This document shows, piece after piece, positions 23,601 through 35,420 of a stretch of 64,000 nt of DNA. Every line of letters starts with the position of its first letter. The stretch's first letter is position 1. Made by a program: the position numbers and the translations under genes. Source of the stretch: Holothuria scabra (lineage: Eukaryota > Echinodermata > Holothuroidea > Aspidochirotida > Holothuriidae). Under the pieces are notes generated by a model. It was not told where the DNA came from. It worked only from the letters and a program-made list of their open reading frames with translations, and did no database searches. The stretch is taken from the NCBI GenBank assembly GCA_037179385.1, contig CM074187.1, positions 46,658,879 to 46,722,878 of the forward strand, given 5' to 3'.

Positions 23601-23969
23601 AAACTTATTTCAAGCAACAGCTAAATCTAACAATTAGAGGGCGCCCAGTCTAAAAGATTACCAAGTTAATTCTATGCTCATAAGCGACGGTGAATTGGAA
23701 ACAACTCACAAGGAAAATGAAGAAGGCTACCTCGATGTGCTCATCGAGGTGCTCTAAAAGAGCATTTTTCTGGATTAAGAGCAGGGCAATTTTAAAAGTC
23801 CGACCTTAATTGATGAAGCTCAACATTAAAACAAAGAACACAAACATGTCTAGCTAAAGGTTTTAGAAACCTAACAGAGCAATACTTCAAAGTATCTGCG
23901 GTTCGAGTTTAATCCCACCCCACTGAGCACACAGGTGCTACGTAATTGTCTAATTACAAGACAAAATAT
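20673..23969. other. CpG-richer intergenic stretch without recognised genes
   Basis: The segment 20740-20960 is dense in TAGGCCTA and AACGTTA words. The segment 22100-22560 is C-rich on the plus strand. Open frames are short and unsupported. Small repeats resembling the AGGGCAAGAGC-ended family appear near 23560-23600. Confidence 0.4.
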
Positions 23970-23977
23970 CCGTTAAG

Positions 23978-24765
23978 CATGGGCGTCCGGAAGGGGGGCA
24001 AGGGGGGGGGCACTTGCCCCCCCCCCCCCGGAAAATCAAACTTGTGAAAAATTAATTAAAAATTGATATAAAAAATTGAAAAAAATTATCAAAATGTCTT
24101 CACTCACAGCGTCAGTTTCTACTCGTGAAATATGCGGGCATTTGACCAGGAATAGCAAAAGAGAAGATGGTTGCTGAATAGTAAAATCGTAATTTAGGTA
24201 CCATCATTCGTGATATCTATTGGAAATTTGTAATTGTAAAAAGTATGCCAAAATTGTACTAGTTGTCAGGTATGTAGTGTGCATATGGCATCCGACTATT
24301 GATGAATGCGTTGATCTTGGTTTGGTCCTGTGCTGATCTCAAGTGGCGACGGGCGGATGTAACTGGGATATACAAGGTGAATATGGGGGGGGGGTATGAT
24401 TCATAATTGGGTAACGGATATAGGCCTATATAAGCTGTTTGACAGTTGTAAGTTTTATCGTGCATAGGCGTGCGAGGCCGTGACCGAGAGGCAGATTTCC
24501 CTTCAACAATTTTTTACATTGAAAATTCTAAAAATCTGAAAATTACAGACATGAAATTCCTGTTTCAGGGCTGGGTACATGCAGCTTATAACAATTGCCA
24601 AGTGTCGTTTCCGGCCATCTGGAGGGTTTGTAAGGCCGAAAATTTTCTTGTACGCCTCGCGCCAACCTATGGTGGCGCTCCGCTTAGATAGTGTACACAA
24701 TTCAATCATCCATGAATGGCCTTGCCCCCCCCCCCCCCTTGTAAAAATTTCTGCGGACGCCCATG
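23978..24765. mobile_element. CATGGGCGTCCG-ended transposon with perfect 8-bp target duplication
   Basis: The ends CATGGGCGTCCG (23978) and GCGGACGCCCATG (ending 24765) are inverted and are followed inward by matching long G / C runs. The 8-mer CCGTTAAG lies on both sides (23970-23977 and 24766-24773). The 8-bp duplication fits hAT or a P-like superfamily. The G/C runs can form hairpins, notably G9 with C13 around 24002-24030. A solo end of the same kind (CATGGGCGTC) occurs near 30576. Confidence 0.88.
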
Positions 24766-25139
24766 CCGTTAAGAACGCATAAAAATGCGAAAACTTTTGA
24801 AATAAGGGACTTCATACTTAGTATCAGATAATGCTTCCGCCTTTCCTACCTAAACTGAACAAGACATCAATCGAGGGATGTTGGAATCAATGATTTCTGT
24901 AGGAAGCTGGCACTTAAATAGTTCCAACTTTGTAAACCTTAGGTCAAACGTTTGAGTTTTGGGGAAGTTTTTGCGAAAAATCTTGTGTAGGCCAATTCAA
25001 AACCAAAAAGCTTCAAAGTTTTTTGTCACGGGTGTTGGGTTGCCCTAACCACCTGTGATGGTCCATTGAAATCCAGGTACATGTTTATATTGTCAAGTTA
25101 AAACTGACCGCTATGTATGCATTCTCATTAAATTGTTAC

Positions 25140-25670
25140 AAATTAAAAATATATATTAAACAGCATGAGATATGAATTCTAACAGTCTAGCTCCCATCTT
25201 CATAGGACTCTCTTGAGCTGAGATATAAAATGTTGAAGTTTATTCACTCAAATTAAAATTGTGCATTGCACAATAATTTGTGATGTCATTGTTGTACTAT
25301 TCAAATTACAATCTCAGTATTTCTTTGTTTTTCTGAAGGTTGCTACACTTTGTACCAAGGTGTGACAGCACTTTTGCTCTTGTGGGGTGATGTGATTAAT
25401 TAAGCCCTCTCCGTGGAACATGCTATGCAAGCAAACAGATCCAAAAAACATTTTTAATTTTAAAGGAAAACAGAGCAGGTAATCGTGAGAGTTGTACAAT
25501 AAGAAAGTCACATATTATTGCGCAATGGACTAATTTGCTTTAAGTGAATAAATTTCAACATTTTATATCTCGGCTCAAGAATGTCCTATGAAGATGGTAG
25601 TTTGAATGTTTGAATTTATTTTTCATGTTGTGTAATAAATATCTTTGAAATTTTTGACATGAGGCATACT
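25140..25670 (-). mobile_element. Foldback MITE, family B (copy 2)
   Basis: Matches the element at 3121-3681, with the interior in the opposite orientation. The right end GACATGAGGCATACT is followed by TTAA (25671-25674). The left terminus is decayed. Inverted arm sequences (TCTAACAGTCTAGCTCCCAT against CTATGAAGATGG...AATG) are evident. Confidence 0.75.
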
Positions 25671-26130
25671 TTAATTAAGCACGTCAGCTGACGCATACTA
25701 AAGTCCACGTTCGATGTTTTCCCCTGGTGGATCATGGTTGAGTTACTAGACTCAGGAGGAATTCCCAGACATGTTCTTCTGTTTGTGTCTTCCTAAAGAG
25801 CCCTTGATTTGCTGTATGATACCGCATTCTGTCTATCCAATATATTCTTGTGAATATTTTTTTCGGAAATGGACCTAAAAATTATAAGGCTTGAGGGAGG
25901 AGAAATTTTGTTGACGTTCCCTTTGTCAAAAAGTGAAAGATTATGATTTCCACAACACCCCAACCAACCATTTTACCCTGATTCACAAATGGAAGGTCTT
26001 GACAACTTGCAGAAAACTATACTGTCCCCCAAAATGATTCGCTTTCTTGACCAGCAAAAGTGATGGAGGTCCCCCAACGTCTGTACTGTTCCAAATTGTA
26101 GACAACACAATTAACCTCTTTGCGACAAAG

Positions 26131-26296
26131 CATAGGCGTACCGGGGTAATTGTTTGAGAGAGCAAGAGCAATTTCTGCCCAAATAATGGCACCAGTTATC
26201 ATGTTTGGCTCATGTTTTGCCCGAATGGACCAGCTGTTTTGCGAATTGGGAGGGCGAGTGCCCCCCCTCCCCTGCACCCCGCCTCGTACGCCTATG
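26131..26296. mobile_element. Small MITE with CATAGGCGTAC ends
   Basis: CATAGGCGTACC at 26131 is mirrored by GTACGCCTATG ending at 26296, with G- and C-rich subterminal runs, giving a 166-bp palindromic element. The flanking bases are only partly similar, so no target duplication is claimed. Confidence 0.7.
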
Positions 26297-26770
26297 GCGG
26301 CAGACAGTGTCTCTAATTGGTCCGCCAGGCGAAGTTGTAGGTATATTAGCTAGGCTCCTGTACTTGGTTTTAAAGTATGGTATGTAAGTTTATAGAAACA
26401 ACACATTTCCAGAACATGCATGTTGCTATGAAGTTACGTCTTTAGTCAGCTATACTTACAATCTGTACCAGCATATAATTTCCATTCGTACGGCTGACTG
26501 CGTGAAGGCTGAAAATGCCGTCAACCATTTTGCACTAGGCCTGGTATGTGTAACGGATACACTAAAAATGTCTGTTAAATAAAGACATAAAACAAAAGAA
26601 TACTTAAAAGTGCTGCTGATGAGTTGACAGCACTTTAATGCATTCGTTTTGTATTTCTTTATTTTTCTTCTATAGGCCTAATTGTTCAAAAATTAGTGTA
26701 ACAGAATTTTTTACAGTATACCCCGTTTCATACTTTACAACGTAGAAATGGGGACATTTCTCATTAAGGG

Positions 26771-26971
26771 ATGAATCTTATGTCGGAGACGGGAAGGCGG
26801 TTTTACACAATATCTGATAGCACTTTGAACCCATATGACTTTAAAGAAGCTTTCTACGTTCCCAGTGTCCCTTCCGAGTTGAAACTGGTTACTAAAATTC
26901 CGATGCAGATCTACCAATTGCTTTTAGGTATTCCTTCATTCGCATTCTACTATCAAGCATTGTTCTGTTGG
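26771..26971 (+). CDS. Possible first coding exon of an unidentified membrane protein
   Basis: An ATG at 26771 has an in-frame TAA six bases upstream and opens 67 codons that end exactly at a consensus donor GTAAGT (26972), in phase 0. The peptide begins MNLMSETGRRFYTISDSTLN, has a mixed polar middle containing VPSVPSELK, and ends with a hydrophobic run (LLLGIPSFAFYYQALFCW) that could enter a membrane segment. No family was recognised and no downstream exon could be assigned. Codon content does not look repeat-derived and no copy occurs elsewhere in the window. It may equally be a chance frame next to a chance donor. Confidence 0.35.
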
Positions 26972-28143
26972 GTAAGTTTTGTTAAAATTTCATTTTTATC
27001 ACAACAATGGGGTACTATTGATAGGTCGGTATGGGGAGTTGCTTTTGAAATATAACAACTCCCTGGTATTTTGAAGCTTTTCCAGATCAGCAAACATGTA
27101 AGCATAAATGTCCTGTAAATGCATGCACTGGCTGTCTGTGGTTTCGGAATACGTATCGTTTACCAATTTACAGGCAATTTTACAGGCAATTTCCAACAAT
27201 TTCCAAGGTCAACCAAAAAGAAGTTGAACTGAGGTTGTCATCATATTATATAATTCAGTCAACAATCAAAGGAGGATAATTGATACTATCCTTAACTTTT
27301 GTTTTGTGGGCCTTTTTAAAATAATGAGTTATATATGCGACCCATGGGTAGTGAGTGGGTGAATGGTTGGGGGAATTTGGGAACAGATCTGTTATTACTG
27401 CCAGAACACAGCTACTTGGTTTGAAAAATATCTTAAACCCCTTTCGCATATTCAAACAGTTCCGCAATAGATTGGAAAAAAATAAAATAATTTTTTTCAG
27501 AATTTTCTCAAGATCGTAAAATAGAAAACCAATTTCCCAAGATCTTGAGAAAAATCCCAAGCACTGGGAATTCATTTTATGTATACAATTTGCTTAAACA
27601 CAACCTGCCAGCTTAGTCTATAGTCTTTAAGTGCACCGGTCTTGTAGCCCTGTAGAAGTTTTGCGTAATTTGATGTTCCTTTGAAGTTCCTTATCATTTT
27701 GGGATAAAGCCTCTTCTTTGGTGGCAGCTTTATGGTTTATGGTTTCGTCTTTTGCGAAATAACTTACAGGACGTTTCCTATAAAGTAAGTTTTGCCGAAA
27801 GTTGTTGCCATTTTATTATGCGACTTGCTCAGAGAAATTGTAATACCGGTATCTAGATTAATTGCATGTCGGGCATGGGTTACGTAGCGACTCCACAGCT
27901 AAGAGCTTGACAAAAAGCCCACCCCCTGCTATTGTCATTGCATGAATGCATTTTAGTATGCTATGTCTCGCCTGCTTGAAAATCATTTTGTCCCCGTTGA
28001 AGTTTCTCCACCTCTTTTCAGTTTACCTTCTTTAAAATTTGACAGAACTCGTATGATGAGTACAAAAAACATAGCCATCTACTAGGTTGACTTGCGTAGT
28101 GCATGACCAGGGCTGTATCCTAATTCACCTAAACCGGTTCCAA
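26972..28143. other. Stretch without recognised genes
   Basis: Mixed sequence with short repeats such as the doubled TTTACAGGCAATTT near 27170-27190. If the exon at 26771-26971 is real this begins its first intron. Otherwise nothing is seen. Confidence 0.35.
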
Positions 28144-29513
28144 CCCAGTACGCATGATGCTAGCGGTCCGCTGGCGGTATATGGCGGAAAATCGCTGGCG
28201 GTTTAACGCTGACGGCCCGCTAGCGCACCGACGGACGCTTTTGTACAGTCGTGTCTTGGCGGAAAACGGCCAGCGGACCAATAGTGGACCGCTAGTGAAA
28301 TTTTTTGTACAATTAAAGTACATGTTTCTGTTCTTAGGAAATCTATCAAACTATCCACTTAAGAAGACTTAATAAAAGAGAAGTTTTAGGCCTACTTCTG
28401 GTAGGAGTTGTTCCATATAAACAGGTCAGCTTGCCTACATCCTTAGCGTTACTTCATGCACTGAGCTCATGCATTAACAACAATTATAGGCCTATCCAGG
28501 AAGTCCATTGTGATTGGTCAGTTAAATTGTGTGCACAACACAAAGGGAATTTCAAATGCAAGCTCAGTGTAGTGTGAAGCTTCTGATGAAGTGTGTTGGT
28601 CTGTATAGGCTATTCACATAACAAAGGCAGTGTATATGTATGGAATTACCATTTGCTGGCAGTCAGTGTAAAGGTATAGCAACTTCTGCATACAGTTGTT
28701 GAATGGAGTCAGTGCAAAGAACACTACTTCTGTCAAGCGATATTTTCGCATCCATCATCGTGGAGTGTTGATGGTAGGCCTTATATTGTTCTTGGAATTT
28801 TAATACCTCATACGGGAACGATCAGTGAATTCTCTACTGCTAGCCAGACAAGTTCTTTGAGACGCTAGGACATGGCCATAAAACGGCCTAACCTTTGCTG
28901 ACGGAAGGCCAAACCACTGCTGCAGAATTACATTCCTTTTTGCATGGAAACCAGAACATGCAGGGTTTACACATTTTTCCTACTTGTGGAAATACTTTTT
29001 AGAGCTGTTACTTGATCAGTGTCTTATCCCAGGCTATAACTAAGTTCTGTTGGACTGAATTAACTTTTGGACTGTGTAAAGCTGACCAGTTTGAAATGAA
29101 CGCCATTTTGCATGATTACTTCCTGGCAGTTAAAGTTTGAAGGCATTTTAATTCTGTACTGGCATAGACACCATATTGTTTGAAAAGGTCATTATCTCCT
29201 TTGGGGCCATTGTAACAAGCAATCTGTGTTTAGCTAACTCTCTTGCAAAATGGACAATAAAGGAAATGAATGAAATATCATGATGAATGAAAAATCACCC
29301 TCTGTAAAATAATAAAATAACCCTATACTATAAGCCTGTAACAGCTGGCGGTCCGCGAGTGGACCACTGGCGTTTTCTCGCGTTTTTCCGCCGGAGGACC
29401 ACCGTAGAAAAGCTGGCCATTTCGGCGGCGGTCCGCCGGCGTTTTACGCTAGTGGCCCACCAGAGTCACTGCTGGCGGACCGCTGGTGGACCGCTAGCAT
29501 GTTGCTAACTGGG
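28144..29513. mobile_element. GC-rich terminal-inverted-repeat element with GCTAGCGGTCC modules
   Basis: The ends CCCAGTACGCATGATGCTAG (28144) and, reading in from 29513, CCCAGTTAGCAACATGCTAG are inverted with few differences. Each terminal roughly 150 bp is a run of related GCGGTCCGCTGGCGG / GTGGACCGCTAG palindromic modules, very different from the AT-rich middle. No target duplication was identified and no transposase is visible in the middle. A related module-rich patch lies at 36370-36535. Confidence 0.75.
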
Positions 29514-30304
29514 AAGTTGATTTCTATCCGACTCGAAATATACCATATGAGCAACGCTGCACCCGATTTTAAGAGTAAACCAGTTCCGAATTATCAGTGT
29601 GATTCCGATCCGACTCCTGAAGCCACCATTGGCCAATTCTGAGTTAGGCCATTTGACAACGTATAGCATGTCACGCGAACGTATTTATACTATTTTCAAA
29701 TCAGTTAACTAAGAATGAGTCCGTATCTGTAATTCTGTGAATGGCGAATTAGGGGATCGTTAAGGAGCGGATACCATGAAACATGGCTCAGACTAAAACC
29801 CTAGATTAGCATCATCTGCCCGTAGTAAGACCTGAACCGGCAGCAGGGCCCCTAGAAGCTGTACCCGGACCATATCCCACCTCATAGGTGATCCCGTTGA
29901 TTTCATCATCCTACATGATAACGCGCAACTTTGCATCAGGGAGTTTCTAGAGACTCCCGGTTTGCCTTGCCAGCCTATACTGTATCGTCAGATAATAGGC
30001 ACAGGTCTATTGGAAACTTTACCTGTTACATGTCGTAGGTTTTCGAGTAAGCTATAGAATTTACACACATGTAGCCTACATGAACAAAGTCCAATAAAGT
30101 GTAAGTTATCATAGAGATAGGTCCTACACGGCGAGGACTAAGTCCGAAGTAAGATACCACATAAAAGGAAGGTGACCTCCAGTTGAGACGAAAATATCGC
30201 ACTAAGGGAGAGGGGTTGTCATACCTGCCGTGCCGTTTTCGGGTTTTTCTTTTTCTTTTTTTTTATTTTGATGTATACATTTCAACACATAAATTAGCTT
30301 TAAG
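29514..30304. other. Stretch without recognised genes
   Basis: No coding segment with splice or domain support. The CpG content is moderate. Confidence 0.35.
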
Positions 30305-30420
30305 TTCCGGTCACACTACAGCTACATCGGATTGGATTACGATCCGATTTTTGAGAAACTGGGCGCCAATATTTGGCGACATATCATACCGTGTAAAAAC
30401 TGCCATGTCGACCCATCCTG
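30305..30420 (+). repeat. Solo end of a GTCACACTACAGC-type element
   Basis: GGTCACACTACAGCTACATC followed by GGATTGGATTACGATCCGAT resembles the left end of the element at 62481-63187 (GTCACACTACAGCAATATTG, then GGATCGGATTAC). No matching right end was found close by. Confidence 0.5.
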
Positions 30421-30826
30421 AAATTCTGTTTTTCTGTTTATAAATTCATATGCATAGGTGGACTCGGCCTTGATTATCGAAGCTACTCTGGCCTACAGAG
30501 AGTAAAAGACTAACTGCACGTCTCAAATTTAATTCCAGAAAACCTCAACATTTTTGACTGATTGCAGTGTAATCATGGGCGTCGATTTGGTGGGGCATGC
30601 TCCCTACTTTTGGAGATACATCCATTGAGTTAAGTTTAAACAGTAAATTTTCTTACGGCAGAAGCCATGTCACCCACTTTCGAAGGAAACATTGAAGGAA
30701 TGATTGTAAGCGTTTAATCGACACAAAAATGTAAATTTAATATGTAAGAGATACTCGAGTTTGTATTGACCATTCAAACACTGAAATTATGCTTCCGAAG
30801 CTTGAGAGGTGCTGCTATAGACAAGT

Positions 30827-32850
30827 CAGGGAGCAATTTGTTCGGGTTCGCATCGCAATTTGCGATGCAAAAACGAGGAAAAATTGATAATTGCGATACA
30901 TCATTCGATCTTGAATAGCAGACTTGCGATGCAAAAATTTTCGCAGTCATTGTGTCATTTTGAATGTTCACAGAACGAAATAATGTTAGGAGAAAATAAA
31001 ACCAGAAATTGGAAGCCATGAAAACTGATCATGCAAAACAAAAAAAAAAATGGCCCCGTATTTTTGTTTCCAAATAAAACCACCGCAATTTTCCGCTTTC
31101 AAGAGTTTTAACCCATGAACTCGTTCCGCAGGAGATGCATTGTTTACTACTACGTACATCGGCATCGAAGGCAAAATCCGCGGAAAACAACTGGTTTTGC
31201 CCTTGATTATTCTGGTAATGACAGGAGACTTTTGTCGTCGATCAATCTTTACATTATTCTCAGTCAAACATGCTCTACATTCTCAAATCACTGTTTAAAC
31301 TCCTAAAAAGGATGAATATTTAAGGCTGTATACATGGTTTGAAATTATAGATCACTGCGTAAATATTTCATGCTTTTGTTCATGTTGCATAACTCACGAT
31401 TCCGTTCTGTACGGTTCTACTGGATGCAAAGAAACTTTGCGCCAAGCCACACCCGCATTCCAAATCGGCAACTGTCGATCAATGCAAGTTTGCCCTCGAG
31501 ACTAGGCTAGGCTCAGAAATCTTTATGCAAAACCTTGTTAGGGTAGCACAGGAGCCAAAACAAGCAACTCTGAAGGAAAACATATCGTACATGGAAATTG
31601 CTGAAGTAAAGATTTTAAAAATATTAGGCAGGGCTTAGTTTGAGTATTTTACACATGCTGTGAAACTTTTTAATGAAGTGACTGTCATCTAGATAATTTT
31701 GTATGCCTATCAGCTTTTACGTTTTGGGCTGGCTACCTTGAGAAGGGAATACCTGTACAGTAGACTGTACTAGTGTACTGTCTTTAAGTCAGATTTTAAG
31801 GGACACTGAGGAGATCATAGGTTCACGTTTTCGACAACTAATGAAAGGATTTAAGAAGCCTGAAAACTTGCTTAGATTATCATAAGTTTTAAAAGCTACT
31901 AAATTCATTAAACTGATGACCTCTTTTTTCATCTGTTGAAGGTTAAAGTGGGTGAAATGTTTTGGACATTTTGGGGTGAATCTCTGTCCTACAGGATGAG
32001 CTTGATTCTTCACATCGGCAGTTACTCTGCTTGGTTGTACATTGTAGGAGATGGAGCTTTGATTCATAAAATATAATGGGTGTGGGTAGACTAATTGGTA
32101 GTCAGTATGTCGTTACAAGTAAGTGGTGGCCCAATTTTAGGTAAGGGAAATCAGCGAAAAAGGAAGAACCCCTAGTGACAATTTGGACAGTGATGATGAA
32201 GAGGATTAAGGATGGTTGCATCTGATGAATGTCAATAAAAGATGGCACTGTTCTCTGATTTGTTGCTTTCATATGTCTGTATGTCATACCACTGCTCCTG
32301 TTCTAAAATGACGCTACAGCTAGGACTATGAATGGGATAAAGAGGATGCATTTTGTTAGGCTTTCTAAGACTAGGTACAAACCAATCCAATGAGGGAATT
32401 ACATTGGTATTAAAGAAGTGTCATAGACAATTTATTTTCATGGCTTCATTTTGGTCATTGAATTGACAAACAAACATTTTCAAATGAAAGGTAGCAAAGC
32501 AAAAAGTTTAGAAAAAGTTTGAGGAGATCCCATAAAATGTTGTCAAGAGCTGCTGTACAGAAATTGCCTTGGAGACATCCAAGGGATTTTTTTTTTGCCT
32601 CAGTGTAGTTATACTGCATACGTGATACGGGTCATATGGACCCATAACGCATGATGTTTCATTACCTGTAATATCATACCTACCCTTCAGTCTTGGATTC
32701 TGTAGTTTTTTAAAAACTGCTGTAAAAATACATACTGCTAGGAAATGTCAATATAAAAAGTTGCTAATCATTTTTGGTGGATTGCTAATCAATTTTGAAT
32801 AATGAGTAGCAAAACTGCTAATCAAAATTCCAAAAACAAATTGCTCCCTG
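30827..32850. mobile_element. CAGGGAGCAATTTGTT-ended transposon with 5-bp target duplication
   Basis: A 16-bp terminal sequence CAGGGAGCAATTTGTT at 30827 is mirrored exactly at 32835-32850. The pentamer CAAGT flanks both sides (30822-30826 and 32851-32855). Near the left end is the near-perfect palindrome GCATCGCAATTTGCGATGC (from about 30850). The 2-kb interior has no recognised transposase. A short relative with the same type of end and a 5-bp duplication lies at 44689-44874. hAT-like ends with 5-bp duplications are known (hAT5-type); the assignment is inferred. Confidence 0.82.
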
Positions 32851-33057
32851 CAAGTGAATAAATCGGAGCAGGGCCAGACTAAAATAAATATTTGTGGAGT
32901 ATTGACGAGAATTTAAGTCAGTTTTCAGCAATGAAAAGTACCTTTCCTTTTCTAAAAAGGTTTCTGTGCTATCGTTGTTTTAAACGGGTTTCCTTTCAAT
33001 CCCCGGGAATACTACTGGAAATTTTTACTTCTGAACAATTCATCGCTGTATAGAGGA

Positions 33058-33689
33058 ATGGCGGCGAAAAGGGAAGAAAAGTCTAGCCTGACCACCGACG
33101 GGATGACTGCTGATGAGATTCGATCTATCGTTAGAGATCGGAGTCGAATGACTATACCTTTCATGATCGCTAGCGGTTTGGCGGTATGGCGGTTCATTCC
33201 AATTACCTTTCCTAACGACGATGTGATCATACGTCTAGTATTTACTCTCCGGTGTCTTACACCGTGTGCGGTCATACTTGTGGGATTAACTCTTTACTGC
33301 GCGACCTTTCGTTATAACACGGATCCCAAAAGGCTTTGCACTGATCCCGCTAGAGCAACATACCGTACAAACTGGAAGTATCAAACCGGTTATTGAGGAG
33401 CAGCACCGAGATAACCGTTGCGCATATCATTCTCCAGCTGGTCTTGTGTACGTTACTCAGTGGAACGACCTGTGCAAAAGTGGTTTTGATGTACACGGTT
33501 TGGTTTATTGCCGGTAGAATTCTTTTCTTCTACGGATACATGAGTGAACGTGACCCCCTCGAAAGGGCATATGGGTTTGCAATAACTGTGCACGGGATGA
33601 TTACTCAAACAGTCTTCTGTGTGTCTCTCCTGTTGTGGAATGGACTGTTGTCAGGTATTTCGGATACCCTAACCTCATCCGCACAGTAG
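33058..33689 (+). pseudogene. MAPEG/TMEM79-like membrane protein gene with one frameshift
   Basis: The frame opens at an ATG in good context (GAGGAATGG) and runs 112 codons to a TGA at 33394. A second frame, offset by one base, covers at least 33363-33689 and ends at TAG. Conceptually the two parts form one protein of about 210 residues. Part 1 has an acidic/basic N-terminus and membrane segments at about residues 31-52 and 62-84 (TLRCLTPCAVILVGLTLYC). Part 2, read upstream of the first stop, gives LEVSNRLLRSSTEITVAHII, two further membrane segments, and GRILFFYGYMSERDPLERAY followed by GFAIT. The spacing of the T-E...H motif, GR..F..GY and RAYGFA-like block fits the MAPEG superfamily branch that includes TMEM79. 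The frame change falls between about 33340 and 33375, with no GT/AG intron there. It could be a sequencing error, a recently dead gene, or an intronless retrocopy. The function (membrane-bound, possibly glutathione-linked) is inferred only. Confidence 0.65.
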
Positions 33690-35164
33690 ATGTAAAATAA
33701 GATAGAACAATTAATATACTTTCATAGTTGGTACATAGATTCATCTTGATAGTCTAAAGGAACTTTGCCAAGTGGGACAAAATGAATTGACTTCAAATGA
33801 CGTTAAACTTTACATCAGATTAAATCTAAAGTAGTTAAATACTCCAAAATTCCTCAAAAGGAAAAGGGCACTCATCCTCTTAGACCTCCGACTCCCATAG
33901 GCCGGAGCAGGCCCTGCAGTGGCCCACCTCACAACAAAAATCCTGGCAATATTAATGTGCGTATCGCTAGAAGAGATTCCTCACTTAAAATGAAGTTCGT
34001 TTTAGGGATACTGTTACTGACTCAGAAGTTGGGATCAAAAAGAGCTTCGCATAACGTAAATACAAGAAGATGTATCAAGGAAGTTTTAATACGGGCGCAA
34101 GCTTTTATTGATCGCTATCTGGCAGTCTGGGAACACTTGCCACAAGAGAGCTAGAATCCTCCAGCTCCCTGATTTGACTTCCCTTTTAACTATTACTTTA
34201 CTTGCACGTTGTCAGTCGAGAGCGCGCTAGAGAAATCCGCAGCTCTGTCACCCATAAAGGTTGCCCAATTTTCAGGTAACTTGATCTGGAGTAAATAAGA
34301 AGTGCGATATTCGCACATCCGACCATGTAGACTAGCGATAGGTAAACAATATGTCTTTTTGAAGGGCCTCTTCTTTTTAGTAACATTTACGCGATTTCTT
34401 GGAAACAATTAGGTATATAAGGTTGCCAAGAAATACATAGTTTATTGGACGAACAGTGAACAAAATTACACGTTTTCGACACAGAGATAATTTATATCTT
34501 GTTGGACAAACTTACAGCCGGACTACTTTCATCTGTGTTTGATAGTCCGTGGAGAGAATGAAGTTTTTTATCGTACAGCCCAACGATATAAAAAACACAA
34601 CTAAGGTGTGATACGTCGAGGTGGCAACCCCAGGGTTTGGTAGCTACAGACGCCTTACGCAGGCTAGTTCTCGTAGAAGTTGAGGGTGAGTGGGTGTAAT
34701 AATGAAGCTATTACGTAATAGATCCATGGCGCAATTAAACATTACACGGGTAGCCTGCAAAGCAGCTCGATGGATGTTGGTCCATCACCTGCCTTCGGCA
34801 TTCGTTGTGAAACCCAAGGAGTTCGTTTACAGTGGGCTATCAAACGGGCATGCAGTATTCCTCAAAAGGGCGATGTATGGGTTCTTGCCTTTGTGGAAGA
34901 AGTTTGGAAGTCAAATGTAGTATCCATCAGAGGGGATTGCAAACTATTGCCACTTAGGGTTAAAAGATAGCCCGCGGAGCGGACGAAGTCTTTTCGTTCA
35001 GCTCATCATCGCTACGAAAAACCGAGGGGCGATAGCCTTGGGGGGGGGGGGGCTGGAGTCATAGTGTTGTGTAGTATGGTGCACTCTCTATGACCTTTAG
35101 CAGGCGCCATCTTGTTGTTTACGAGCAACTCTCCCTTCCTTTTGTTTTAGATTCCCAGGGCCCT
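33690..35164. other. Stretch without supported genes, partly GC-rich
   Basis: The segment 34520-34970 is CpG-containing and could be a transcribed leader (a donor-like GGTGAGTG follows GTTGAG near 34685), but the open frames at 34690-34970 match no family known to me. A G13 run lies near 35040. Confidence 0.3.
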
Positions 35165-35420
35165 TCCTGCTTCCCGTCACGTGTTACCGATGGACGTGAC
35201 ATGTCACATCGCCCTAGTTCCACGTGCACGCTGTAACCCATATTTTCAAGGTGTGGCCAATTTCCCCCTTTGCAGCCTCCTCATTGGTCATCTATATCAT
35301 TACATTCATTTGCATTGGTGCGTCATAACTTTTGACCAATCAGGGGACTGCAGGTGTTCGGAGCTCGCACGATTCACAAGACCGAGCCTGCGAGCTGGAC
35401 ACCCGTGCATAAGACTTCAG
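35165..35420 (+). promoter_or_regulatory. Promoter-like segment with CCAAT boxes and E-boxes
   Basis: Within about 250 bp there are two CACGTG E-boxes (CGTCACGTGTTA near 35176 and CCACGTGCA near 35220) and ATTGGTC and CATTGGTG (inverted CCAAT boxes near 35284 and 35314). GACCAATCAGGG, a textbook NF-Y site, lies near 35334 beside a TGCGTCAT motif. The density and spacing of roughly 20-30 bp between CCAAT-type boxes resemble a housekeeping promoter. The transcript it would drive was not identified. Confidence 0.4.

Noticed and set aside
26131..26305. Nine-base target duplication for the CATAGGCGTAC MITE
   Set aside because: Left GCGACAAAG and right GCGGCAGAC agree at only six of nine positions, not enough to claim.
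34690..34970. Two overlapping frames in a GC-rich segment as a gene
   Set aside because: No recognisable family and no clear splice structure; kept only as a note on a possibly transcribed region.
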